A stretch of DNA of 64,000 nt from CAZMXS01 sp964570325. GTDB taxonomy: Bacteria > Verrucomicrobiota > Kiritimatiellia > CAIQIC01 > CAZMXS01. Positions 45,010 to 53,571 of this stretch are shown here, piece by piece. The DNA is taken from the NCBI GenBank assembly GCA_964570325.1, contig CAZMXS010000004.1, forward strand, positions 1-64,000, read 5' to 3'. Each line of letters opens with the position of its first letter. Positions within the stretch are counted from its first letter, which is position 1. The notes under the pieces are model-generated. The model did no database searches. It was not told the DNA's origin and worked only from the letters and a program-made list of their open reading frames with translations. The position numbers were made by a program, and so were the translations under genes.

Positions 45010-46263
45010 TCAAACTTTCAACCCGCTGGTCAGGTCGAATACGGCCAGCAGCATGCTGACCGCCACGAAACCGACCATCACGGCCATCAATAAAATCAGG
45101 ATCGGCTCGAGCACCGTCGTGAAGATCTTCACGCTCCGATCCAGCTCGTCATCGTAGCGGCGCGCAATGTGATTGAGCGCCCCGCTCATGTCGCCCGACT
45201 GCTCGCCGACAGCCAGCATGTCGGTCAGCAGCGGAGGAAAAACCTTGCCGGCGGCCAGCGGGCCGGAAATGGTCGCGCCGTCGGTGACGCGCTCGCGCGC
45301 GTCCTTGATGGCGTCCGCGATAACCACATTGCCGACGGCATTTTCGACAATCGTCAGGGCCTGGATCACCTGGACGCCGTTGGAAAGCAACGTGGCCAGC
45401 GTCCGCGCGAAATGCGCAAAGGCATTGGCCGCGACGATCTTCCGCACCAGCGGCAGGCGTAACTGCGTGCGATTCCACCAGCGCGCGCCGCGCGCGGTCC
45501 GCAGGAAGCGCTTGAAGACGATCACCAACACGACGATACCGATGCCGATCGCCCACCCGTAGTGCATCAGCGCGGCGCTCATCCCGATCAGGATGCGGGT
45601 CGGCAGCGGCAGGGTGCTGCCCAACTCCTCGAAGATCGCGGAGAAACGCGGTACGACGAAGACCATGGTGAAGATCATCGTGACCAGGCCCATCGTCAGC
45701 ACGATGCCGGGGTAGATCAGCGCCATCAGCACTTTCTCGCGCGCCTCGAGCATGCGTTCATAATGCTTGCAGACCCGCTCCAGCACCTCGGCCAACTGGC
45801 CGCTCGCCTCGCCGGCGCGAACCAGGCTGACATAAAGAGTCGGGAAAGAATCCGGGTGCTTCTCCAGCGCGGCGGAGAGACTCGCGCCCTGGACAATGTC
45901 ATCGCGCAGTTCGGCGATGATCTGATCCTGCGCCTTATTGGTTTTGCGCCGCGCGAGCGTATGCAGGCCATTGCCGAGCGTCATCCCGGAGGCCAGGAGA
46001 TCACTGAGTTCACGGCTGAACAGCAGCATCTCCCGCAGGCGCATCCGGCTCTTCTTGCTGCGCCGCCACTCGATCTTAAACCCCTTCTTCTCGGCCCCGC
46101 CGGCTGGCGCCGCCAGCGCCGCCGCGCTGGCCTCGACCACCGTAACCGGCACCAGCCCCTGGCGCTCAAGCTGCTGCATCGCGGCGCGCCGGTCGTTGGC
46201 CTCCAGCGTGCCTTCCGTCTTCTCCCCCGACCGGGATCGGGCGCTGTACTTAAATTGCGGCAT
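45010..46263 (-). CDS. gspF: Type II secretion inner-membrane platform protein GspF (417 aa)
   Basis: The N-terminus MPQFKYSARSRSGEKTEG is the classic GspF/PilC opening. Two homologous halves each carry LFSRELSDLLASGM- or FARTLATLLSNGV-like helices, with transmembrane segments near 170, 220 and the C-terminus (LEPILILLMAVMVGFVAVSML). It forms the platform that GspE drives. The ATG at 46263 is used; the 14 extra codons upstream are translated heptamer repeat, which also occupies the place of a normal ribosome site. Confidence 0.93.
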   Translation of the reverse strand: MPQFKYSARSRSGEKTEGTLEANDRRAAMQQLERQGLVPVTVVEASAAALAAPAGGAEKKGFKIEWRRSKKSRMRLREMLLFSRELSDLLASGMTLGNGLHTLARRKTNKAQDQIIAELRDDIVQGASLSAALEKHPDSFPTLYVSLVRAGEASGQLAEVLERVCKHYERMLEAREKVLMALIYPGIVLTMGLVTMIFTMVFVVPRFSAIFEELGSTLPLPTRILIGMSAALMHYGWAIGIGIVVLVIVFKRFLRTARGARWWNRTQLRLPLVRKIVAANAFAHFARTLATLLSNGVQVIQALTIVENAVGNVVIADAIKDARERVTDGATISGPLAAGKVFPPLLTDMLAVGEQSGDMSGALNHIARRYDDELDRSVKIFTTVLEPILILLMAVMVGFVAVSMLLAVFDLTSGLKV

Positions 46264-46270
46264 AGTAAGA

Positions 46271-46419
46271 AAATGGTGAATGGTGAATGGCGAATGGCGA
46301 ATCAAATCCGGCGCCCATTATCCGCTGTGTCCGGCGTTGGGCGTTCGCCGTTGGACGCTGGATGTACATTATTCCGTTCACCATTCCGCCTTCACCTTTC
46401 ACCCTTCACCATTCGCTAG
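46271..46419. repeat. Long heptamer-periodic tract between gspE and gspF
   Basis: Units AAATGGT, GAATGGT and GAATGGC run from 46271 to 46305. After about 23 bases, thirteen more units run in register from 46329 to 46419 (GTCCGGC, GTTGGAC, GCTGGAT, then TCACCTT, TCACCAT and similar). The GAATGGT and TCACCAT arms are reverse complements. The TAG stop of gspE lies in the last unit. Confidence 0.85.
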
Positions 46420-48137
46420 TCCGTCTCCGTCATGGCCTCGTCCTCTTCTGAAACACGCAGCACCTCTTCGATCGTGGTCACCCCTCCAAGCACCTTGCTC
46501 CATCCATCCACGCGCAGCGTGCGCATACCCTGCTTCAAGGCCACGGCCTTGATTTCGTTCGACGAGGAACGCGCGATCACCAACGGCCGGATCTTGTCGT
46601 TTACGACCAATATCTCGTAAATGCCGGTTCGACCCCGAAATCCGGTGCCACGGCACTCGGGGCAGGCGGCCGACTCGCAAATCGTGCCTTCCTTCAGCCG
46701 CTCCAGCGGGAAGCCGACGCTCTGGAGCATCTCGCGGTCCACCGGCCAGGGGCGCTTGCAGGTATTGCAAAGCCGGCGCACAAGCCGCTGGGCCACCAGG
46801 GCTTCAACCGAGGACGCCACCAGAAATGGCTCGATGCCCATGTCAATCAGGCGCGTCATTGCGCCGGCGGCGTCGTTGGTGTGCAGCGTGCTGAAAACCA
46901 GGTGACCGGTCAGCGCGGCGCGAATGGCAATTTCGGCGGTCTCCTTGTCGCGGATTTCCCCGACCATAATCACATCCGGATCCTGACGCAGGATATGGCG
47001 CAGGCCGACGGCGAACGTCAGACCGATCTCGGGCCGAACCTGAATCTGGTTGATGCCGGCCATTTCATACTCAATCGGCTCCTCCACCGTCATGATGCGC
47101 TGATCAATTGAGTTGATGGTGTGAAGCCAGGCGTAGAGCGAGGTGGATTTGCCGGATCCGGTCGGACCGGTCACCAGCAGAATTCCGTGGGGCTTGACGA
47201 TCAGCTTCTTGAGGATCGCTTCGTCACGCGCGTCCAATCCAAGCTTGTCCATGCCCAACATGCCGCTGGAGCGCATCAGGAGGCGCAGGCTGACGCTCTC
47301 GCCGTAAACAGTGGGCATGGTTGAAACACGAACGTCAATCTCCTCGCCGCGGATGCGCAAGCTGATGCGGCCGTCCTGCGGCAAGCGCTTCTCGGCAATG
47401 TCCATGGCGGCCATAACCTTGATGCGCGAGATGATCGCCGCCTGGAATCGCTTCAACTGCGGAGGCACCGGCGTCTGGTGCAGCACACCGTCAATCCGGT
47501 AGCGGATGCGCAGGTCATTCTCCTGCGGCTCAAGGTGAATGTCGGTCGAGCGGTCCTGGTAGGCTTCCCAAATAATCTGGTTCACAAATTTTACAACCGA
47601 GGCCTCCTGATCCAGCTCGCTCAAGTCGTTCTTGAGAATGTCATCCTCCGGCGCCACCTCGATCCGGTTGTCCTGGATCATTTTTTCGAGCGTGTCGGCG
47701 CCGACGCCATAGAGTTTCTTCGACGCCTTGGCCAGTTGCGCGGAGGGGCTTAACGCCCAGCGGATGCGCGCACCCGCCGCCAACCGCAGCGCGTCCAGCA
47801 ATCCCGCGCGGAAGGGGTCATTGGTCGCCACTCGCAACGCGCCGTTTTCCATCGCGAACGGGATGACATTATACTGGAACACGGCCTTGGTCGGCAGGCG
47901 CTGCAGCACGGCAGGGTCAATCGTCACCTCGTCCACCAGGACATAGGGGACGTCCATCGCCTTGGCCAGCGCCTCAAGAAAGGCTTCCTCCTTGGCATAG
48001 CCTTCCTTAACCACTACTTCGGTGACCGATCCACCACCCGCGCGCTGTTGGGAAAGCAGGTCATGAATCTGGGCCGGCGTGAAAATCCCCACGCCTTCCA
48101 GCAACCGCGCCAACTTGGTTGAAGCAACCGCCACCAT
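46416..48137 (-). CDS. gspE: Type II secretion ATPase GspE (573 aa)
   Basis: An N-terminal MshEN/GspE_N-type domain (1-150) is followed by the secretion ATPase core with Walker A GPTGSGKST, an Asp box (MTVEEPIEYE), Walker B (DPDVIMVGEIRD), and the His box (TGHLVFSTLHTNDA). A four-cysteine zinc motif is present (CNTCKRP, then CPECRG), as in GspE/PilB. It powers the pseudopilus. The gene heads the operon behind the promoter at 48378-48406. The ATG at 48137 is used; a GTG five codons upstream, just after a stop, is equally possible. Confidence 0.93.
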   Translation of the reverse strand: MVAVASTKLARLLEGVGIFTPAQIHDLLSQQRAGGGSVTEVVVKEGYAKEEAFLEALAKAMDVPYVLVDEVTIDPAVLQRLPTKAVFQYNVIPFAMENGALRVATNDPFRAGLLDALRLAAGARIRWALSPSAQLAKASKKLYGVGADTLEKMIQDNRIEVAPEDDILKNDLSELDQEASVVKFVNQIIWEAYQDRSTDIHLEPQENDLRIRYRIDGVLHQTPVPPQLKRFQAAIISRIKVMAAMDIAEKRLPQDGRISLRIRGEEIDVRVSTMPTVYGESVSLRLLMRSSGMLGMDKLGLDARDEAILKKLIVKPHGILLVTGPTGSGKSTSLYAWLHTINSIDQRIMTVEEPIEYEMAGINQIQVRPEIGLTFAVGLRHILRQDPDVIMVGEIRDKETAEIAIRAALTGHLVFSTLHTNDAAGAMTRLIDMGIEPFLVASSVEALVAQRLVRRLCNTCKRPWPVDREMLQSVGFPLERLKEGTICESAACPECRGTGFRGRTGIYEILVVNDKIRPLVIARSSSNEIKAVALKQGMRTLRVDGWSKVLGGVTTIEEVLRVSEEDEAMTETD

Positions 48138-48377
48138 AACTACATGCGCCACGCGCGGCTAGCCGCCTGGCGCGAGTCTTATCCTTTCTTGAATAGCCAT
48201 CTTGTCCATCGCTGGACTCTGCCATCGCCGATGTGCTGACCGCGCGCCTGGCGCGCCATAGCGTTGCATCCGGCCGTATTTTGCATATATTTCATGTTCT
48301 CAATATATTACATCAATCCAAGCGCATGGATTTTACCGCCGACTCAATGCGTTCTTCCCTTAAAAAGTCAATTTCTA

Positions 48378-48406
48378 ATGATAGATTGGCTCTTAGGGAG
48401 TGTCAA
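48378..48406 (-). promoter_or_regulatory. Predicted sigma70-type promoter of the gsp operon
   Basis: On the minus strand a perfect TTGACA (48401-48406), a 17-base spacer and TATCAT (48378-48383). It points at gspE and leaves a leader of about 235 bases; the AT-rich stretch 48290-48400 contrasts with the GC-rich surroundings. A 38-codon frame (MKYMQNTAGC...) lies in the leader but has no good ribosome site. Confidence 0.6.
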
Positions 48407-48508
48407 CGCCGTGGGCACAGTTTAGCGCGTTGCAGCAGCCGCCATTATGCTTCTGGTTCAGCTTGCTGGATAGCTCCGCGTAGCCGTGTCCCATTACCCT
48501 TGGGTTCC

Positions 48509-48557
48509 GTCGGCTGACAAGGCGGACGGCTCATCGCCGGTAAGCCGCCAGCCCGAC
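48509..48557. other. Compound stem-loop in the kinase-gsp gap
   Basis: Nested complementary segments GTCGGCTG/AGCCCGAC, GGCGG/CCGCC and GGC/GCC give a stable imperfect hairpin between the kinase 3' end and the gsp promoter. It could be a bidirectional stop signal or a small structured RNA. No T-run, no riboswitch recognised. The rest of 48138-48581 shows no other gene. Confidence 0.45.
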
Positions 48558-48581
48558 AGAGGCTTGGGCGCGCGAAATTAC

Positions 48582-50702
48582 TCACTTCCCATCCAACAGG
48601 CTTCGGATCCGCGCCGCCAACTGGTCGCGGGTGAAAGGTTTCTGGATCAGGGGGACATCCACGCCGATTTTTTGCGTGCCCACCGTGTCGGCCGCGCTGT
48701 AGCCCGAGACGAACAGCACCTTGAAATCGCTCCGGGTTTTCCGCAACTGCTCAACCAACTGCTTGCCGTTCATCTGCGGCATCACCATATCGGTCAGCAA
48801 CAAGTCAATCCGGCCCGGATAGGCCGCGGCCACCTGGAGCGCCTCGATACCGTCGCAGGCTTTGACCACTTGGTATCCCAAAGTGTTCAACATGCGCACA
48901 GTCAAATTGCGGACCATCTCCTCGTCCTCGACCACCAGCACGGTTTCCGGACCGCCGCCGGAGCGGGCGCCGCGAGGGGCGGAAGCAGCCAGCGGACTGG
49001 CGGCCTGCTTCAAACTGATCTCAAAGGTCGTCCCCTTCCCCAATTCGCTCGTCACCCGGATTTCTCCGCCCATCTGCTTGACAATCCCATAAACCGTGGA
49101 CAAGCCCAACCCGGAGCCCTGGCCCACCTCCTTGGTTGTAAAGAACGGCTCAAACAGGTGCTCCTTGACCTCGTCAGACATACCGATGCCCGTATCGCTG
49201 ACCGCCAGAATCACGTAGGATTCTCCCGAGCAATTCGTCGCGGCGCCCGCCGTGGCTTGCGGGATAGCTGCGGCGGCGGCACGCGTGGTGATGCTTAACC
49301 GCTTGACGCCGGAGGTCATCACCGGCCGGATCGGCCGGGTGGCCCCGAACACGTCTGAACCAAGCAGAATCTCCATCGTGTCCAACATCGCATCGCGCGC
49401 ATTGATGGCCAGTTGCATGATGATCTGCGCGATCTGATCCGCATCCCCCATCACCGTGCCGGCATGCGGATCGAGGTCGGTCACCACTTCAATGTCCTCG
49501 CCCACGGTCCGGCGCAGCAATTTCTCCATGTCGCGGACCACGGTGTTCAAGTCCACGCGTTCAACGCGAATAACCTGCCGACGGCCGAACGCCATCAATT
49601 GTCGCGTCAGATTGGCCGCCCGGTTACCCGCCAGCTTGATTTGCTCGACATCGAGCCGCCGCGGATCTTCGGGCTTGAGATCCTCCAGCAACAAGCCGGA
49701 GCAGCCGATAATCGAGGTCAGCAGGTTGTTGAAATCGTGCGCGACACCGCCGGCCAGCCGGCCAATGACTTCCATCTTCTGCGAATGCCGGAGTTGCGCC
49801 TCGAGTTCCGTCTCGCGCGTGACATCACGGTGGGCCCCGCGATAACCGCGCAGAACGCCGGCCGCATCCCGCACCGGCAAGCCGCTCGTAACCAGAATCA
49901 CCTTGCGGTGGTCCTTGCGGATTTGCGTATGACCCAGCCGCCGGATCGAGACCTGCTGCGCCAGGGCCCGCGCAATCTCATCGCTCACCCGGCGGCGGTC
50001 TTCGTCGGAAACAAACTCCTCCAGGCGCCGCCCGAGCATCTCCTCCGGCTCGCGGCCGAGAATGGCGCGCACCACCGGGCTGCAATACGTATAGCGGCCC
50101 GCGGGGTCAATCTCCCAAATCCATTCACCGCTGTTCTCAGCCACCTGCCGGAACCGCTCCTCGCTGCGCGCAAGGTCATTGCTGGCCTTGACGATCTCCA
50201 TCGCGTTGCCCAGCACGGTGCTAATCAACGCCAACTGACGCAGGTCGCCGTCGGAGATTGGCCGCTGGGAGAGCCGGTTGTCCACGCTCATAATCCCATA
50301 GAGGCGGCCGCGCGCGCGCAAGCCGATCAAGTCGGCCTTGACGTTCTCCTCGCCGGGCCGGGCCTTGGGCTGGCCCAAATCGCAACCGCGCACGATTGCC
50401 GCGCCCGCAATGATCTGATCCACCGGCCCGCCAGGCGCGTCTTCCAAGCCCAGCAACACGAAAGGCTCGGGGCGGGTTACTCCTTCCAGGTCGGTTCCAA
50501 ATGTGCCGCGATAACGGCCTGCGAGCTCATCCCAGAGAAACAGGCCGGCGCGCTCGAATCCCAGATACTTGCGCACGCCCTCGACCACGGTCCGGCACAT
50601 GGCGTCCACTGTGTCCTGCGCCGTGATCTGGCCCAAAAGGTCCAACAAATTTTGAAAACTCGCGCCGCTGTCGTCCATCGCTTTGGCTTGGCTATTGCTC
50701 AT
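48582..50702 (-). CDS. Hybrid sensor histidine kinase: GAF-PAS-HisKA-HATPase-REC (706 aa)
   Basis: Domains in order: GAF-like (about 15-180, with YLGFERAGLFLWDE), PAS/PAC (about 190-320, with SEERFRQVAENSGEWIWEI), HisKA with GGVAHDFNNLL as the phospho-acceptor His box, the HATPase with NARDAML, DTGIGMS and GSGLGLSTVYGI, and a receiver domain (VLVVEDEEMVRNL, acceptor Asp in LLLTDMVMPQ). There is no transmembrane segment, so it is probably a cytoplasmic sensor. The start at ATG 50702 follows a G-run; the longer frame lacks support. No separate response regulator is adjacent. Confidence 0.92.
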   Translation of the reverse strand: MSNSQAKAMDDSGASFQNLLDLLGQITAQDTVDAMCRTVVEGVRKYLGFERAGLFLWDELAGRYRGTFGTDLEGVTRPEPFVLLGLEDAPGGPVDQIIAGAAIVRGCDLGQPKARPGEENVKADLIGLRARGRLYGIMSVDNRLSQRPISDGDLRQLALISTVLGNAMEIVKASNDLARSEERFRQVAENSGEWIWEIDPAGRYTYCSPVVRAILGREPEEMLGRRLEEFVSDEDRRRVSDEIARALAQQVSIRRLGHTQIRKDHRKVILVTSGLPVRDAAGVLRGYRGAHRDVTRETELEAQLRHSQKMEVIGRLAGGVAHDFNNLLTSIIGCSGLLLEDLKPEDPRRLDVEQIKLAGNRAANLTRQLMAFGRRQVIRVERVDLNTVVRDMEKLLRRTVGEDIEVVTDLDPHAGTVMGDADQIAQIIMQLAINARDAMLDTMEILLGSDVFGATRPIRPVMTSGVKRLSITTRAAAAAIPQATAGAATNCSGESYVILAVSDTGIGMSDEVKEHLFEPFFTTKEVGQGSGLGLSTVYGIVKQMGGEIRVTSELGKGTTFEISLKQAASPLAASAPRGARSGGGPETVLVVEDEEMVRNLTVRMLNTLGYQVVKACDGIEALQVAAAYPGRIDLLLTDMVMPQMNGKQLVEQLRKTRSDFKVLFVSGYSAADTVGTQKIGVDVPLIQKPFTRDQLAARIRSLLDGK

Positions 50703-50919
50703 ACCCCCCCCGCTGCCGAACGTCAACCGCTCCCAATTTGAGCATACCGTATATGATTCCTTCTCCTGGAGCAAGCTTACGACAAACGGGAACAAGTCTG
50801 CCGTCATTTTTCCGACTTCCGGCTGCCCGACAGCGCCGTGGGCACGCGTCGTGCTGTCAGACAAACCGATTTGTTTCAAGACGGGGCAAAATGCATCCTG
50901 GTGAGTGGTCCCCCCCGCG

Positions 50920-50947
50920 TTGACAGGCGCGGATTTTATGAAATAAT
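50920..50947 (+). promoter_or_regulatory. Promoter with dyad; transcript probably leaderless
   Basis: A perfect TTGACA (50920-50925), a 16-base spacer and AATAAT (50942-50947). GCGGATT (50929-50935) and AATCCGC (50945-50951) form a 7-base inverted repeat across the -10 box. The ATG at 50957 is only about 9 bases after the -10, so there is no room for a ribosome site. Confidence 0.6.
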
Positions 50948-50956
50948 CCGCACATC

Positions 50957-51409
50957 ATGACTGCCGATTCCATTTTTCAGGTGGGCGCGCCCGGCGTGGA
51001 TGTGGAGGCGATCGTGCGCGACATTCAGGCCGCCGTTGAAAAGAAAATTGCCGATGGCGTCTATGACGACGCGCGGATCGCCCGCGCGGAACGGCTGAAC
51101 ATCGCCGGGCTCAAGGGCCAGGAGCAGTTTCTCGGCTTCTACCTGCGCTGCCTGCGCGAGGCCGTGTTCGTGGACATCTCGGACTTTGAAATCCGGGAGC
51201 GGCGCCGCGGCCTCGGCCCGTTGCTGGTGGCGCTCAAGAAAACCATCTGGAATCTGTTGAAGTTCTACACCTACCGGCTCTGGTCCCAGCAGAATCAAGT
51301 CAACGGCCTGGTCATTACCGCCATCGAGGGACTCGACGAGCAGTACGGTAATCGAATCAAGGCGCTTGAAGCCCGAGTAGCGGAGTTGGAGAAGATGGGG
51401 AAACGGTAG
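50957..51409 (+). CDS. Small helical protein of unknown function (150 aa)
   Basis: An N-terminal helical region is followed by an amphipathic, aromatic segment (LKKTIWNLLKFYTYRLWSQQ), then a coiled coil (IKALEARVAELEKMG). Similar LLKFYTxxLxxQQN modules are known at the N-termini of polysaccharide-associated glycosyl- and methyltransferases; here it stands alone with no catalytic domain. No signal peptide. It may bind the membrane surface. It stands between the divergent kinase gene and the converging cyclase gene, with its own promoter. Confidence 0.65.
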   Translation: MTADSIFQVGAPGVDVEAIVRDIQAAVEKKIADGVYDDARIARAERLNIAGLKGQEQFLGFYLRCLREAVFVDISDFEIRERRRGLGPLLVALKKTIWNLLKFYTYRLWSQQNQVNGLVITAIEGLDEQYGNRIKALEARVAELEKMGKR

Positions 51410-51424
51410 TCAGTGATCCCGTCT

Positions 51425-51509
51425 GGCCTGAAACACGGCCGGCTGTCATTTCAAAACCGCCTTTTTCAGCGGGCAGTTGCGGAAGAAGCTCCGATCAGAT
51501 TTGGATACG
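51425..51509 (+). repeat. Dispersed repeat of about 85 bases, copy 2
   Basis: Aligned with 39138-39220 in the same orientation: both begin CCTGAAAC and share CTGTCAT, CCGCCT, GTTGC, CTCCGATCA and TACG at matching spacing. Confidence 0.6.
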
Positions 51510-51574
51510 GAACAAGACCCCGCACCCCATCGCCGCGGATCAGGGAGAATTTGGGATGACCAATGTCTCTTTTT

Positions 51575-53368
51575 CTATCTCGCGGGATTCATGTCGCGAC
51601 AATCCAAGGGCTCGCTGATCACGGAATACAACACGATCGGCTGGCTCATGCCCTTCATCACGACCGGCTCAAAGGGAATGAACTGCGCCGGCGCGAACTC
51701 CTCGCGGCGGATTCGATCAAGCGCGTTCTGGCTGATCAGGATGTCGGTCTGAAACGCCTTGGTCTGGGTCTGGATGCGCGCGGCAATGTTCACGGTGTCG
51801 CCGATGACGGTATATTCCATCCGTTCCGGTGTGCCGATATTGCCGGCAATCAGGCGGCCGGTATGAATGCCGATCCCATGCCGGACCGGCGGATAGCGGG
51901 CATCCCGGTTGAACGCCGCCAACGCCGCGCGCGCGCGCAGCGCCGCGCGCAGCGCCGCCGACGCATGGTCCGGCGCGCCGAAGATCGGGCAAAAGAGCGC
52001 CATCACGCAATCCCCGATGAACTTGTTGACGACCCCGTTGTCTTGCTTCAAGACACCCACAATGCGTCCAAAATAGTCGTTCAGGAACTGAATCACCGCC
52101 TGCGGCTCCCGATGTTCGCACAGCGGTGTGAAATTGCGGATGTCAATGAACATCACGGTGGCTTCAATTTCCTGACCGCAGAGGTTCACCTGACCGGCCT
52201 GGATGATCCGCTCGGCGATCTCCAGCGAAACATACCGGCCGAAGGTGTCGCGAATCCGGTCGCGCTCGACCAGGCCGTCCAGCATCTCGTTGAAATGCGC
52301 CCGGACCAGACTGATTTCGTCATTCCCGATGACCGGGGCTTTGCAGGTGAAGTCACCGCGCTGGACGCGCTTCATCCGCTCGATCAGGCGGACGAGCGGA
52401 ATTTCCGTCGCGCGGCGAAACGAGAAAATGGCGCAAAACTGCGTGAAGAAGAAGTAGCCGGAAATGAGCGCCGCCAGCAGCAGCGGGAGAAAGATGTTGA
52501 CATGCCAGGGCTGGACCTCAACCGCTTCATTCAGCAGATCCTTCATCAAATACCAGTTGAAGGCCAGCGGCAGGTAGAGATTGATGATCATGGGCGTCAT
52601 CGCCAGGCAGAGGATCACCAGAAAGACCCGGGTGAACATGCGGATGGAATGGCCCCGCTTGAATCCGTACGGATTATGCCGGCTGATGACCGGATACGCG
52701 ATGTGGCGGTTGATGTAACCGGTCGTGAAGGCCAGATTCAGGTAGCCGACGATCGAGCCATACATCAGGAAGCTAACTATATCCACCGCCAGGTTGCGGC
52801 CGAATGTTGCCCCGGCCATGCGCCAGTCGGCGTATAGGTTGAACCCCAGTTGCCAGCCGGCGATCAGCCATGTCAATATCATTAGGAAGAACGGCAGGCT
52901 GACGATCCGGCGCTCCAGTAATTCCGAGTAACGTGGCGTCCGGGAAAAATGGTAAACATACAACGGCCACAGCCAGGGGAGAATGAAGAGCCAGAACCAG
53001 TCCGCCAGATCGGACAAGGAATAGACCGGAAACCGCGCGCGCATTCGGTCATCATGGCTGAAAAACTTATCGTCCGATGCGTCCGGTTCGAGTTCGATCC
53101 GAACATTGAACTCGCTTTTGCCGGACGGTTGATGGTGAATATTAAACTGGATCGGCGGGTTGGTCGCCACGCCTTCGGCGTTGCGGGACTGATCCAGTTT
53201 ATGCCGGAAAAACTCGGCAATCTGTTTGAAATCGGAACGACTGTAGCCGTCCACAATGCCGACGCTGAACTGGCCGAACAACATGCACAAAACAAAGTAA
53301 AGGTAGAGCCGCAGGTGCAGTTTGTGCAGCCAGGCATGGCCGGATTTCAACGCATTCCACAAGCGCAT
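51575..53368 (-). CDS. Membrane-bound class III adenylate/guanylate cyclase with HAMP (597 aa)
   Basis: Several transmembrane segments lie in residues 15-330 (for example YLYFVLCMLFGQF and FLMILTWLIAGWQL). A HAMP-like linker follows (RRATEIPLVRLIERMKRVQRGD), then a class III catalytic domain with the two metal-binding Asp regions (VMFIDIRNFTPL; NKFIGDCVMALF) and the transition-state Asn/Arg region (TVIGDTVNIAARIQ). It should make cAMP or a related cyclic nucleotide in response to an unknown signal. The ATG at 53368 is used; a GTG four codons earlier is possible. Confidence 0.9.
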   Translation of the reverse strand: MRLWNALKSGHAWLHKLHLRLYLYFVLCMLFGQFSVGIVDGYSRSDFKQIAEFFRHKLDQSRNAEGVATNPPIQFNIHHQPSGKSEFNVRIELEPDASDDKFFSHDDRMRARFPVYSLSDLADWFWLFILPWLWPLYVYHFSRTPRYSELLERRIVSLPFFLMILTWLIAGWQLGFNLYADWRMAGATFGRNLAVDIVSFLMYGSIVGYLNLAFTTGYINRHIAYPVISRHNPYGFKRGHSIRMFTRVFLVILCLAMTPMIINLYLPLAFNWYLMKDLLNEAVEVQPWHVNIFLPLLLAALISGYFFFTQFCAIFSFRRATEIPLVRLIERMKRVQRGDFTCKAPVIGNDEISLVRAHFNEMLDGLVERDRIRDTFGRYVSLEIAERIIQAGQVNLCGQEIEATVMFIDIRNFTPLCEHREPQAVIQFLNDYFGRIVGVLKQDNGVVNKFIGDCVMALFCPIFGAPDHASAALRAALRARAALAAFNRDARYPPVRHGIGIHTGRLIAGNIGTPERMEYTVIGDTVNIAARIQTQTKAFQTDILISQNALDRIRREEFAPAQFIPFEPVVMKGMSQPIVLYSVISEPLDCRDMNPAR

Positions 53369-53571
53369 ATCGGCATCCACATTCCGCTGTAATCATTCCG
53401 GCATGAACACACCGGATGTTGCCACAGGTGGCGACCACTGACAATGGCGGATCGCGGGTATCCCGCCCTTGCTCCCCGCACAACTTATTCCTTACATTTT
53501 TGGATTGCCGTTTTTTATTTGATTCCGGTTCTCTTCATTCACATAATTTGCGCAGCATAGGAGGTGCTGCT

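Noticed and set aside
46271..46419. CRISPR array
   Set aside because: Units are 7 bases with no spacers and no cas genes nearby.
36144..48137. Type IV pilus locus
   Set aside because: GspG motifs, GspK, GspJ and the gene order favour type II secretion; no pilT or major type IV pilin is seen, although PilM/PilN/PilO folds are shared.
48440..48560. Cyclic-di-GMP or cobalamin riboswitch
   Set aside because: A stable stem-loop is present, but the conserved riboswitch core bases could not be matched on either strand.
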